Assembly (NCBI GenBank): GCA_030278955.1
Contig: JAOANR010000012.1
Location: forward strand, 26,157,977-26,221,976
Length of the DNA: 64,000 nt
DNA from: Hygrophila difformis
Lineage: Eukaryota; Streptophyta; Magnoliopsida; Lamiales; Acanthaceae
Direction: 5' to 3'
The translations under genes were made by a program, and so were the position numbers. The notes below the pieces were generated by a model. It worked only from the letters and a program-made list of their open reading frames with translations, did not search any database and was not told the origin of the DNA. This document shows positions 23,015 to 35,200 of this stretch, in pieces; the first letter of the stretch is position 1; each line of letters opens with the position of its first letter.

Positions 23015-25034
23015 GTGGACGGAGAGGAGGTCGTTTTCGACATGGCTCAACTGCAGAAATTCCCGAATGACAATTCTTGTTTTTCCTTTGATAATGTAAT
23101 AGTTAGGAGTAAGGAGAGAGAGCTAGACTCTAAATTTGATGATGTAAAGATGATGGATGATGGACCTTCAAAGCAGGTACTGATGCCTGCTGGCGCGGAG
23201 CACGAAGGATGCAACGCCGTCCATTTCGCCAATCCCGAAACTGGGGATTTGGAGGAATTTGACGGCGCCAATTTCCATGAAGACACTAAACAAGAGGAGG
23301 CGGATCCTGTACTGATGCAGGATTCGACAGGTAAATCTGAATTTCCCCCATCTAATTCTCGCAAATTACTTCCTTCAGTGGAATGCCCACCTGAGCTTGA
23401 ACTAAAAGTGCTACCGGACCATCTTAAGTATGCGTTTCTTGCTGAACATAAAATGTTACCGGTAATTGTGTCAGCTAAGCTGACACAAGATCAAGAAAAT
23501 GCTCTGGTGGGGGTGTTTAAAAAATATGTGCGTGCAATCGGTTGGACCATTTCTGATATCAAAGGAATAAGCCCTTCTGTTTGTATGCACAGGTCTAATG
23601 GAGGAGAATTTCAAGCCTTCACGCCAGCCCCAACGAAGATTGAACCCACCCATGCAAGAAGTGGTAAGAAAGGAAGTGATCAAGCTGTTACATACCGGTA
23701 TTATATACCCAATTTCTGACAGCAAATGGGTCAGTCCTGTGCAGGTTGTTCCCAAGCGGGGTGGGATGTGCATAACCAAGAATGAACAGTGGGAGGAAAT
23801 TGCCACACGGCCGGTCACCGGATGTAGAGTCTGCATAGACTACCGGAAGTTGAACGAGGCCACTCGCAAGGACCATTTCCCTTTACCTTTTATCGATCAA
23901 ATGTTGGAACGGTTGGCGGGAAGGGAGTTTTATTGTTTTTTGGATGGTTATTCAGGTTACAATCAAATATTGATCGCCAGTGAGGATCACAAAAAAACAA
24001 CTTTTACATGCCCCTATGGCACTTTTGCCTATAGGCTCATGCCTTTTGGATTATGCAATGCACCTGCCACTTTTCAACGATGCATGATGTCAATATTTTC
24101 TGAATTTATTGAAAAATGCATAGAAGTTTTCATGGATGACTTCTCTGTGTATGGAGATAATTTTGAGGATTGTTTGACCAATCTTTCTAGGATTCTAAAG
24201 AGATGTGAGGACACTAACTTGGTTTTAAACTGGGAAAAGTGCCATTTTATGGTCACTGAGGGCATAGTGTTAGGTCATCGCATTTCACGTGCAGGTATTG
24301 AAGTCGATCCAGCCAAAGTCTCCATCATTTCCAATCTCCCTCTCCCCAACTCTATTAAGTCGGTTAGGAGCTTCTTCGGGCATGCCGGTTTTTACCGGAG
24401 ATTCATTAAGGATTTCTCTAAAATTGCCAAGCCGCTCACTAACCTTCTTTGTAAAGAAAACCCTTTTGTAATAAGTGAAGCGTGTGTCCAAGCCTTTGAC
24501 ACGCTCAAAACGATGTTAGCTTCTGCTCCAATTGTTCAACCACCCGATTGGTCACTGCCATTCGAGGTGATGTGTGATGCAAGTGGTCTTGCAGTGGGAG
24601 CAGTTTTAGGGCAACATAAGGATGGGAGATATTGTGTAATTCATTACGCAAGTCATGCCCTGAATGAAGCCCAAATAAACTACAGCACTACAGAAAAAGA
24701 GATGTATGCTGTAGTCTTTGCGTTTGACAAGTTCAGACAATATCTTATTGGTACAAAGATTGTAGTGTACACTGACCATAGTGCACTCAGATACTTGTTC
24801 AGCAAGCAAGACGCAAAGCCTCGTTTAATCAGGTGGGTGCTGTTGTTGCAAGAGTTTGACATCGTAATAAAAGATGGGCGAGGTCGAGATAATGGTGTTG
24901 CTGACCACTTGTCTCGATTAGAAAATGATAAAAATGATAAAGCCGTTAATGAAGAGTTCCCGGATGAGCAGTTGTTCGCACTGCATTTGCATGACCAAGC
25001 GTGTCCACGGTTCTCCGACATTGCTAACTTTTAG
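23015..25034 (+). pseudogene. Athila-type reverse transcriptase and RNase H
   Basis: The part 23015-23719 carries the linker before RT (PSVECPPELELKVLPDHLKYAFL) and a frame shift moves to 23598-25034. That part has the whole RT ([40 protein letters not shown], active site FMDDFSVYG) and RNase H ([52 protein letters not shown]). RT and RNase H key residues look kept. The frame ends at TAG 25032 before integrase. Confidence 0.85.
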
Positions 25035-25123
25035 CATGTGGGATAGTTCCACCATTCCAACAGAAATACAAAAGGGCAAAATTCTTCAAAGATGTAGTAA
25101 ATTACTTCTGGGAAAATCCCTTC

Positions 25124-26293
25124 TTGTTCAAACATTGTGCTGATTCAATAATCAGACGGTGTTTGACTGAGTCTGAGGCTTATCAGATCACCAAAAAATG
25201 CCATGAATCTGAATATGGAGGTCATCACGGTCCCACTCGAACTGCCCACAAGGTACTCGAGTGTGGCTTTTTCTGGCCTACTATTTATGATGATTGCAAG
25301 GTGTATGTAAAAGCCTGCGACAGATGCCAAAGATTGGGAAACATCTCCCAGAGGGATGAGATGCCTCAAAAGGGGATTCTCGCACTCGAGATCTTTGATG
25401 TGTGGGGCATTGACTTCATGGGACCGTTCCCAACATCAGGTGGGAACTACTATATCTTGGTAGCTGTCGATTACGTGTCCAAATGGGTGGAGGCTGTTGC
25501 ATTACCCACCAATGATGGTAACCAAGTCATCAAGTTCCTCAAGAACAACATTTTCAGCAGATTTGGCATACCTAGGGTGGTAATATCTGATGGAGGAACA
25601 TACTTTGTTAATAAAGCTTTCGAAACTTTAATGAGTAAAAATGGAATCCTCCATAAGATAGGCACGCCCTATCATCCTCAAACTAGTGGACAAGTCGAGG
25701 TATCAAATTGCGAGATCAAACATATACTCGAAGCCACAGTTGGGATAACCCGCAAGGATTGGGCACGTAAGCTCAATGATGCGCTATGGACATATCGCAC
25801 CTCATATAAGACTCCCATTGGGATGTCTCCCGACAGGCTGATCTTCGGAAAAGCCTGTCATTTGCCCGTAGAGTTAGAGCATAAGGCTTACTAGGCCGTT
25901 AAAACACTTAACTTCGATCCAAAAGTTGCTCAGGGCAAGCGTAAGTTGGACCTCAATGAAATTGAGGAAATACGAGCGCATGCTTATGAAAGCTCTCGGA
26001 TCTATAAAGAGCGGACCCAGAAGTTGCACGACCGCCGGATTAAACCTAAAAACTTCTATATTGGCCAAAGCGTTTTACTGTTCAATTCTAAGTTGAAGTT
26101 GTTCCCCGGGAAGTTGAAATCCAGATGGGAAGGGCCATATGAAGTATTTGAGGTATTCGAGAACTGTGCAGTCAGGATCCAAACTGAAAAAGGGAAACAG
26201 GTGGTAAATGGACAACGTTTGAAGGAATACATAGGGCACTACGATCCGGAGAAAGAGAGCCAAGCAGTGGCATACCCGGCTTATACTCAATAA
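25124..26293 (+). pseudogene. Athila-type integrase
   Basis: Segments 25124-25894 and 25946-26293, same frame, separated by a stop at 25892. The zinc-binding HHCC region ([28 protein letters not shown]) is followed by the catalytic core with [19 protein letters not shown] and TSGQVEVSN (D, D, E). A C-terminal part ends VVNGQRLKEYIGHYDPEKES. The element cannot make a full integrase because of the stop. Confidence 0.85.
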
Positions 26294-26385
26294 AAATAGC
26301 TTCAAAAACTATAAAAATTTCAATTTATGTATACATGTATTGCCTCAATTCAAAACAGAAAGTACCCAAGGATCAATTACACATT

Positions 26386-26420
26386 TAGAGTACTAAGACT
26401 CTAAATGTGAGGATGTTGAT
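26386..26420 (+). repeat. Hairpin plus PPT-like sequence, first copy
   Basis: An inverted pair ACATTTAGAG / CTCTAAATGT with an 8-nt loop is followed by GAGGATGTTG. The segment CTCTAAATGTGAGGATGTTG recurs at 28480-28499, and a variant TTAAATGTGAGGATATTG stands directly before the 3' LTR (30873-30890). The sequence right after this copy (TGATATTTC.AGAAA) resembles the LTR start. Confidence 0.6.
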
Positions 26421-26799
26421 ATTTCGAGAAAAATCTAACATGGTTAATTCTTATGTCTTGCAGAAATACCGGAACCACCAAAAGAAGGAGCAGAAAAACG
26501 AATCAGAAACCAGGTTCCCGGTTGGATTAATTCCATGAGTTTAAGAAATAATTCCGGAAATTAAAGCAATTTAAATCCGGGAAAATTTTTGCAAACGAAT
26601 GGAATTGATCCAACCTATTTTATGCAATTAATATCTTTAACCATCCAGCCCGTTTATCAAAAATGTTTTGGACTAAAAAATTTCTCAAGTCCAAAACTAA
26701 TAAAAGTGACTGAGGCCCAATTCCATCTGCTTGGGCCCAGACCATCTCAAATTTTGAAAATTTTAAAAATCTGAGGGTTGACGGATTTCCGCCCTCGAT

Positions 26800-27032
26800 T
26801 ACGATGCAGTCCTCAACTACGACACTAGTATAGCGTCGTCGTGAAAGAATAGCGTCGTAACGGCCCCCCATCTTGCTCCCAACCTACGACCCTGAACTTG
26901 ACTTACGACGCTATGTTAGCGTCGTACCAATAGTGTAAAGTCGTAGTCGATCTTTTTCATCCCGCCTTATCTACGACACTGAACTCACCCTACGACGCTA
27001 GAGTAGCATCGTAGAACAAGTATTGCGTCGTA
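26800..27032 (+). repeat. Three four-site modules (TACGACGCTA x2, TAGCGTCGTA x2) before a TATA box
   Basis: Modules start at 26800, 26885 and 26972. Site offsets from each start are 0, 18-19, 31-32 and 50-51. The first two sites read TACGAYRCTR-like and the last two are the inverted form TAGCGTCGTA with small changes. Spacers differ between modules, while the spacing is kept. Confidence 0.8.
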
Positions 27033-27050
27033 GTAACAATTCCTCCCGCC

Positions 27051-27058
27051 TATAAATA
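27051..27058 (+). promoter_or_regulatory. TATA box before the F-box-like gene
   Basis: TATAAATA in the context CCTATAAATACCC, 18 bp after the last four-site module and 126 bp before a start codon. A pyrimidine-rich stretch follows where transcription would begin. Confidence 0.6.
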
Positions 27059-27176
27059 CCCTTCACTCTTCTTCTTCCCCATTTTCATTCTCCACACTCT
27101 CAGCTCAAAACCCAGTCTCTTACAAAAGAACACACAGTTCTTTCCAACATTTTCCACCCAAATCCAAGGGGAAACC

Positions 27177-29234
27177 ATGGCCAGATTTTTCCGAATCTTC
27201 CCGAATCTGGGACCATCGCCATCCTCGCCCAGGAGAAGAAGACCAGAGTAAGAGTTTTCCTTTCCCTTACATTCTTGAGCTACCCCCCCTCCCTGCTCGA
27301 AATCGTTGGTGGACATTTTATGTTTTGCGCTTGTAAATAATGTGTGAATAGTTTAAATGCTGCTTTGTGTTGCTTTCTGTCTCCTCATTTTGATCTTGGA
27401 CGATTTCAGTTTTGGAGAGGGGAGTGCTTTCTTGTTTTTTTTTTAGAGGTCCCTGAGCTAGACGAGCATGACTAGGAAGTAGGTGTTTGAAATTTTTGTT
27501 ACTGTCTCGGGATAGGAATGTCTAGATCTTGCTGAGCATTTGATTTTTGAAACCTGAGAGAACCTTGGGGAAGAGCAGTTAGGGTTTGAAAGGGATTTGG
27601 AATCACCAATGTTGATATTATTGAAACCCCTTTTGTTAAAATTGTGGTAGGTCTCTAAGATTTTCAGCATGTTCTTTTTGTTTTAATCTGTACAAGTTTA
27701 ATGTGCATAAAAATCTTTTCTTCAGATTCCAAGTTCTTGAAATTTGAAGCTTGAACTGATGAACTCATGAGCATTATTGAGTGCTTGTATGTTATCAGTT
27801 TCTCTTTCTTTTAGTAATTAATCCTATTAGGCATGTTTGTCTCGGCCTGTTCAAATTGGAAGAGGTTGTGCTTGTCCATTTTTGGAAACCTAGTACAGGC
27901 AACCAATTGGTGCACACCACTTTTCAAAAGGCATTTTATAAAAGACAAAATAGTTGGTAGTTGACCAACTTGGTTTTGTTCCCAAAGGAACACAAATCTA
28001 GTGTAATAAAATAGCAGTTTCTTCTTCTCATGTGGACTGCTATTACTTACAAAAATCCAAATTGGGACCGCAAAATCCCACCCTTTTGTCAAATAAAAAT
28101 AGTCAACTTATTTCAAAAATTAAAAATTGGTTTCTCTTTATTTAACTTGGACTGTCCACTCCAAACACTCCAAGTCGAGCAGTTCGAGTCACCGCGTCTC
28201 CAATTGCACATTCCTCCATTCGCATTCCATCCCACTCTATTCCTTTGCACATTCAACAATCACCTCGGGATTGTTTTAAATTTTTTTTTTTGAGAAAATC
28301 AAATTTTTGAGCCCAATGGCTCATTAAAAATATTTAGGGGCCCAATGACTCTTATCTCTTGTAAAGAATTCATTTTTTTTATATATATGAACTCTCAAAT
28401 GTGTAAAAAGAAAAAATTATCTTTGCTTTTTAATAAAATTCAAGTTGAAAATTTAATAACCTCACATCTAGAGCAAAGCTCTAAATGTGAGGATGTTGGT
28501 TTTCACTTTGAATGATCTTTATGAAAATTATAAAAACTGGATTTACTACTTCCTATCTTTTCAGGGGCAACATCTTCCAAATTCCAAATCAAGCACATGA
28601 AGGGACCCAACTGCTGGATCTGCCAGTGGAGCTTTTAGGAGAAATCCTCTCCCGAAGAGGAGAGGACGATATCAAGGAGGTATTCACGGCCAGGGAAACA
28701 TGTAAAAAGCTAAGAGACGCAGGCAATCTCACCATCGTCTACAAGCGATGCGAGCTGGAGACCTCCACTGTGAGAATGTGGCAACAACACGTCCAGAGAG
28801 AAAAGGGGGAATTCCTGCAGAGGTGCGTGGAAGCGGGAAACTTCAACCTCCAAATCATACCAGCAATGCAAGCATTCGTAGACGGGGATGAGGAAAGAGT
28901 ATGCGAGCTGTTAAGGCTAGGGTTAGAGGATAATCACAAAGCGTCAATCTTCACGCGGGGACTGATGTTGTTGAGCAAGCTGGATGAGAACCAAGTTCTT
29001 CTGGGGATCAAGATGATAGAAGAAATGGCGACCGATCGATCAGTCCTGGTCTATACGGTCACCAACATCTTCTCATGGCTGGTAGATCACCAAGAAGCCC
29101 CTGGTTTGTTTGCAGGTCAGGCAGAGCGAGTCTACTGCCCAAGGAGGCAAGCAAACCTAGAAGAACAGGAAGGGTGGTGCCTACGCTGTGACTTGACGAA
29201 CTTCGTCTACTGGAGCAAAATCTTCTTTTTCTAG
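27177..29234 (+). CDS. F-box-like protein gene carried inside the Athila-type element
   Basis: Exon 1 is 27177-27247 and exon 2 is 28565-29234. The donor is GTAAGA and the acceptor a pyrimidine-rich CTTTTCAG. Joined, they give one frame of 246 residues. The start context AACCATGG is strong. Residues about 40-80 are an F-box (LLDLPVELLGEILSR, then ARETCKKLRDAG). Further on, EFLQRCVEAGNFN, GMK-like helices and a Cys pair near the end (YCPRR...GWCLRC) resemble plant F-box proteins of the At1g67623/At2g35280 type. F-box proteins select targets for SCF ubiquitin ligases. The gene lies after integrase on the same strand, where Athila elements often have an env-like ORF. Exon 2 has no stop or frameshift although gag and pol are broken. 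The 1.3-kb intron and exon 1 are my inference from splice signals; exon 2 alone could be a relic. Confidence 0.62.
28464..28499 (+). repeat. Hairpin plus PPT-like sequence, second copy
   Basis: CACATCTAGAG / CTCTAAATGTG form a stem with one mismatch and a 5-nt loop, followed by AGGATGTTG. It is a near copy of 26386-26420 and stands inside the putative intron of the F-box-like gene, 65 bp before exon 2. Confidence 0.6.
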
Positions 29235-29431
29235 GAGAGGAGGAATGAAGGAAGCATGGGCCTTTAATGCTTTATTTTGTTTAAGCTGGACTGTAAACGT
29301 TATATAAGGGAATTCTATATCTTTTGTGCATGTTTATCTCAACTGCATAAGAATCTCTTATAAGTGATGTATTTAACTGCTTTCCATAACAGTACTTCAT
29401 CTTTGAGGTCCAAACAATTTTATTGAAAAGA

Positions 29432-29501
29432 TGCCTGACAGTCCGAGATGAATAAGTGACTGTCAGGCAAAAAATATGCTGATGACATACTTTGTATGTC
29501 A
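29432..29501. other. Two adjacent perfect hairpins after the F-box-like gene
   Basis: Hairpin 1 is a 12-bp perfect stem (29432-29443 with 29458-29469, TGCCTGACAGTC) with a 14-nt loop, followed by A residues. Hairpin 2 is an 8-bp perfect stem (29483-29501, TGACATAC/GTATGTCA) with a 3-nt loop. They begin about 200 bp after the stop codon and may shape the 3' end of a transcript. Confidence 0.55.
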
Positions 29502-30889
29502 ACAGTGCCTCTTTACTGCTTTAAATTAAATAACCAGCAAAAAAAAAGTATGCATAAACCTGCTCTAAATTCACATGTTGAATTTAGGCTTATGATTAAA
29601 TTTTCAAACTTTTAAATTGGGATAATATAATTGAAAACATGCATGAAATGAATTCCTAAGGTTTGAGCTATAAAAATTTAATGATGCGATCATCTTTTTG
29701 GGTAATAAATATGCATGTTGAAAATTTTGATTGAATAGATTGTTAGAATTAAGCTTTGATTAAATTTGAGAATATTGTGTGACATGAATCAACCCAACCT
29801 TGTGAGATTTGAGTCATGAGTCACTTTTACTCATTCATTTTCTTTGATGTGTGAATCAATTTGATTAAAGGACACTAGAACTTGCAATTGGGACCGATTC
29901 AAGACCATGCCATATTCCAAAAATCGAGTATATGATCAAGGCACTTAGAAAACCCAAATTTTTGGCCTTCGTTTGAAATCCAAACCCAAAAATATTTTCC
30001 CTTTAGGATTAACCCAGTTGAGCCTCAAGCCTAATTTTTCTTGAAACCTACAATATTTTCCTTACCCTTACAAAAAGACCAAAATATTCAACCCAAGTGG
30101 ACAAGGATAATTTTATCAAAGGCATTAAATTTATGATCATCAAAAATATTCAAACCGGTATTCAATAAACCGATTCAAAAAAAAAAAAAAAATTGTGTTG
30201 AATCCATTTCAACAAGAATAAAATTGCAAATGACAAAGCAAATTAGACTTAGTTTAATGTCATGCAATAGAAACAAGAAAACAAAAGAAAGAGGAAAGTT
30301 GATGATCATAAATTTTAAATAAAAATGCTAAGTCATGATAGAATAATCTCTTGCCACTTCTTAGCCCAATAACTTCCATTCCATACCAAATGTTACAACC
30401 GTATGCCACGTTACAACCTTTGAATAAGTCCTCGGGATCTCGATTTGAGGAAATGAGTCGGTGGCGAGTTGGTCTGGCTGCAAGCTTATGGGATAATTTA
30501 ATTAAATTTGATTTTGAGCGTTCAATGATTAAACCCCAATTGAGAGTGAGTGAATTTTCCAATTCTCTTATATATGAGGCTCTATTTCATTAATTATGTT
30601 CGTGTCATACCTTAATTCCGATCTTTAATATTTGCATCTCTCAAACATGATATTCACGAAGAGTTGACAATAATGTTTGATTTGTAGGCCCGATGTAGTG
30701 AGCAAGTATCATTTCATTAAACACTGCAATCAAGGGAACTTAATACATGTAGTTTTTGATTGTCTAATCCCAATCCATAAAGGATGTAATTTATGAAGCC
30801 ACGAAAATGAATTGAATATGTAGAATCCGTGTTCCAAGGAACATCGACTCTAACTGCTCGGGGAAGATCAGTATTAAATGTGAGGATAT
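29502..30889 (+). other. Non-coding Athila region before the 3' LTR
   Basis: No conserved ORF. AT-rich with a poly(A) run at about 30177-30191. It ends in TTAAATGTGAGGATAT, the presumed polypurine tract, immediately before the 3' LTR. Confidence 0.55.
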
Positions 30890-31173
30890 TGATAATGGCC
30901 AGAATTGTCCATTATTTCAATCCATTTCCGTGTCTAAAACAGGCATTTGATCGCATTCCGGTCTTATATTAAATAAGAAAGCAGTTGAATTGGACTGATT
31001 TATGCATAATTGTAAAAATAATAAGCTGGTATGAAAAATGCATAAATATGTAATTTTATTACACATTTATGTTAGAAAAATCCAAAAACATGGGAAAAAG
31101 AAAATAAAAGAAAAGGAAACAAAAAGATGGGAAAAGAAATGAAAACCCACAAAAAGTCAAATTTTCAGGTAAT

Positions 31174-31438
31174 TACGACGCTACACTGAACTACGACGCT
31201 GAACATTGTATACGTCGTAGCCGAGCATAGCGTCGTAGGCAGAAATGGAGATAGAACTTTGAAGGAGGAACTACGGCGCTGAGCCAACATAGCGTCGTAC
31301 TCAAGTGTAGCGACGCAGCAGAGGATTGCGTCGTAAGCTGTCCATTTAGAGACAAAGAGTGTTTTGAGATGGAAGGCTACGACGCAGTACCTATAGCGTC
31401 GTAGTGAGGATAGCGACGAAGCCAAGCATAGCGTCGTA
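31174..31438 (+). repeat. Three four-site modules upstream of the LTR TATA box
   Basis: Modules start at 31174 (offsets 0, 18, 36, 54), 31272 (0, 18, 36, 54) and 31378 (0, 16, 33, 51). The first is in the order forward-forward-inverted-inverted. In the second and third the middle sites are changed (TAGCGTCGTA and TAGCGACG-type), so orientation is mixed while spacing is kept. Confidence 0.8.
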
Positions 31439-31497
31439 CCCAGCAGCAGAATTCAAATTCGAGGGCTTGGGGGCCCATGGGCCTAGGGTTTCTCACC

Positions 31498-31505
31498 TAT
31501 ATATA
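31498..31505 (+). promoter_or_regulatory. TATA box of the Athila-type 3' LTR
   Basis: TATATATA in CTATATATAGAGG, 60 bp after the upstream module cluster. The matching piece is deleted from the 5' LTR. Confidence 0.65.
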
Positions 31506-32144
31506 GAGGTGTTGACTCCCAGGTCTTGTCACTTCACCACATTCCCTACCTTGAAGACAAGAGGCTGTTCTTGAGAATAGTGTATGTTAGTTAGGGTAGT
31601 TAGTTTTATTTTTGTGTATTATTTAATTTATGCACCTAGCTTAGTTTACTTTCTTGCTTAAATAGTGTTACTTTGGTTTTCAAGTTTAGGATAGCCATTG
31701 TTTTTCCTCATTTCAGTTTTCTCAAGCTATTATTTAGGTTTGAAATACCCAAATGATGAGTATTATAAAACCCTTTGATATAAAATGGGAAGTTAATCAC
31801 ACAAAGAGTCCAAAAAACATGAAATGGAAATCATTCCATGGATTTCTTGCTTTATTTTTGATTTAATGACCACTTGGTCATTTTAATTTATGCCTACTGT
31901 GGGTTTTCTGTTTCCTTTTTGTTATTGGGTTTCCGTGCATGTTCTTATGGTTGAAAACCCTCATTTGGGTTTGTGGTTCATTTATGTTAGTTTTAGCTCT
32001 TTTCTCCTTCATTTTTATGCATTTGGCTCGCTGTTCTTGTCTTATTTTATCATTGTCATTGCATTCTTGAATCATGAACCTGAAAATAGGGTTTGCAATC
32101 GCATAGATTGCATTACCTGCACAACACTTCTGTTCTGGGCCAGC

Positions 32145-32208
32145 TACGACGCTAACCGCCCTACGACGCTAACCAAGGCTAGCGCCGTAGGTGAGGTTTT
32201 ACGTCGTA
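32145..32208 (+). repeat. Four-site module next to the chromovirus insertion
   Basis: Sites at 32145, 32162, 32180 and 32199 in the order forward, forward, inverted, inverted. The chromovirus inserted 12 bp after it. Confidence 0.8.
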
Positions 32209-32220
32209 GCTAACCCAGAC

Positions 32221-35200
32221 TGTAATACCATAGAAATTACCCGAAATAATTGTAATTCACTAAAGAGACTTTTATTAAATATTTAATCACTTGCTTAAAG
32301 AATTAGTATATTGTTTTTTTTCTACAAAACAACACTTGAAAAACTATATATGTAAATTTGTCTTTTCCAAAAGAAATATGAATTTCAATATCAAGGGTAA
32401 TAGAATTATATAGTTTTTAAATCTATTGTTTAAATTATATATATAAGTTTTTATATATATACACATTGGTCTTGAAAATTTTTATGAGGATAGTATGTGA
32501 ATATTTTAAGTACTTTGGTATTCATTATGGAATAAATTTTTATAAAAATAAAAGTATGAGTTTTTATGTGAATCTATGAGAATTAACTTTTATATATAAG
32601 AAAATATATTCATAGATTATAATTTTTATTTGATGATGACATGAAGACTTTGTGGTTTGAGTATTGTTATGAATAAAATAAAACCATGCAAGTATATTAT
32701 TATTATCTTTTTGAAAGCACATTAATATAAATACAATACTTGAAATAAATAAATAAATATTATATTATCATATCCAACTCATTGAGTATAAATGCATGCC
32801 ACTAAATAATGGCAAGAATAATGATTTTTCTAGACAAGCTAATACTTCAATCATTTTCATGATACACTACTTACACAAATATAAGGTTAAAAAGCAATTG
32901 CAAGAAATTTTCTTCCTAAACAAATAGATGAAAAATCAACATGATTAACAAGTGTCTTGGATGAATGGCTAGCAAAGAAAGGTGATCAATTATCTCTTGA
33001 ACCCACCAAGATTAATAGCCTCCATAATAGGCAAACCATTATGTTAATAGACAACATGATGGACAAAATTAATAGCCTCCCAAATTAATAGCCTCTTTGT
33101 TAGGCTTTAAGGACCAAATGAGTGGATACAAATACTCTAACCATTATTGCTCAAGACACACTTAATTGGATGATTGGTGAGGTTGTAATCACTCTCACAA
33201 TGTGTCATGTTCAATTGTTCAAATCTTAGCCTATAAATAGAGGGAGTTTCTAGCCTTCAAACACACCAATCTCATCCATCTCATTAGCCAAATTCACTAC
33301 CCATTTTATTCTTCAAAGTTCTCCCACATAGTGAGCATATCTTAAGGATTGTGGAGTCTTGTAGGCTTGGCAACCTTCATCATTCTAAGAGTTCTAATTC
33401 TTCTCAACACTTGGTTAGTAAGATATCATCCTTGAAACTTGTATCTTAGAGATCTAAATCTTTTATTTTTATACTATAAATTGATTTCCCTCTATTTGTC
33501 GAATTTCAGCGAAACCCGTAATTTGTGGTGCGAATCTTGTGTTATAACGGCCATTATCTTTGAATCTCCTTGGTCTTATACATCTATTCTGTAAGTTAAC
33601 ACTCTCTCTTTAAGTTTGGAGATCCTCATCCATGTTTTAAGAATACAAAATTAGAATTCCCTCATTATACCAAAATCTGTCCGTTTTTCGTTTACGTAAT
33701 GATCCATCTTTTTAAAATATTTTGGTTCATTATACCTCAAAGGTTCCTTCATAAAACTTGTTCCTTATTGAGTTGAGTATATTTCTGGAAACTTTTATAA
33801 TTTTTAGAACTCATATGAAAAATTTATGGGATCCGCTTTATCGTAAGGTCGAAATCTCTTTTTGTTGAAATCTAAGAAATGATAGTGTTTCTGAAATCCT
33901 CATTTTTGAAGGTCTTAAGTGTTTCAAACCTAAATGGTTTATTCATGAAAAATATTTATCTATATGTTATCTACCTTGTAGTAAAATTTTAGAATTTTTG
34001 GTCGCAAATTACTATTTTTAAAACCTGTTGAAAATTATAGAGTCACCATTGAATTTCTGACAGAATACATGTTCTGAAAAGAACTCAATTTTTGAACTAT
34101 TTCCATACCTTATTTTGAAAAGTGTAAAACATGAAACTTGTTCAACTATGTATTGAGTATCTACAGTTTAAATTTCAAAGCAATCGCCTTTCATATGAAT
34201 TTTTAAACTGACTTGGCGTAAACTGCAACATTGGACTTGATATTTGGTCCAAATGAGAAATTGTTGGATTTTGAGATCCATGAAATGATATTTTCATATA
34301 TATGAGATATTGATATGGGAGTTAAATGTTGAAATGATATTTGGCATTATTGAATGCCCTTGTTATGAGGTTACTCCCGTGAAATTGTTGAAAACTCTTT
34401 TAAAGAGGATATTATGTGGAAAAATTGTGAAAAACTCTTTTAAATCCATTGTGCACTATTAACTTGAGTAAGATGCCATACTTGATAGAGGGCTAATGCA
34501 CTAGGGATGTGTCTTGCGGGGCCTCCCCCTCTAAATATGCCAAGACGGCATTGTTGATAAATTGTGCCAAAACGGCGTTGTTGCATGTATGAGTCTATAC
34601 TCTTGGGTGTATCCGTGATGGGTTACCCAAGGCTCCGGAGTGTGTCTGTATATGAGTCCGCTGCATGCTGATCATGACTTATGATCGATATGATATGATA
34701 TGATATGATATGATATATGGAAAATGGTGTCCTCTTGTGCATAGTTGCTACAATGGTAAGAATGAAAGTTATTTATTTTGTTAAAGGTAATGTGTGTAAT
34801 CCTTTTTAAAAGAAAAAGTGAAAATTATTTTTTTTTAAATGAGTGTCAACCATTATTTTAAAATCCACTTCTTAAAGTGGAGCGGGTTGACTTACTCAGT
34901 ACCATTGTACTGATAAAAAGTTGTTGTGTTATCTTTTTACAGATATTGGAGCTGACATGTGAACTGCATCTCATGACATGAGCATTTGGGGATGGGATTA
35001 CCTTTCATCAAAAAGATTGTTGCTTTAAGGAACCACGTACTTTTAATTATTAATGTCTTATATATTGCCTTTAGTTTATGCTTCCGCGTGAGAAAGAACA
35101 ATGGCTTTGGTATTAAGTACTTTAAATTTTCTTGTGACTATATTTTATAAAATTGGCAATAATTTTTAAAGTCCATATTACAAAAATTTATATGTGAAGA

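Larger units (their letters stand above)
30890..32220 (+). repeat. 3' LTR of the Athila-type element, left part
   Basis: Starts TGATAATGG like the 5' LTR. It contains four-site modules at 31174, 31272 and 31378, a TATA box at 31498 and a further module at 32145. It is cut at 32220 by the chromovirus and continues at 44061. Confidence 0.87.

Noticed and set aside
27050..27316. Minus-strand ORF of 88 codons over the internal promoter and exon 1
   Set aside because: No family match; it overlaps the better supported plus-strand TATA box, start codon and donor.
34686..34712. (GATAT)n as a separate functional element
   Set aside because: Simple microsatellite shared by all three chromovirus LTRs with varying copy number.
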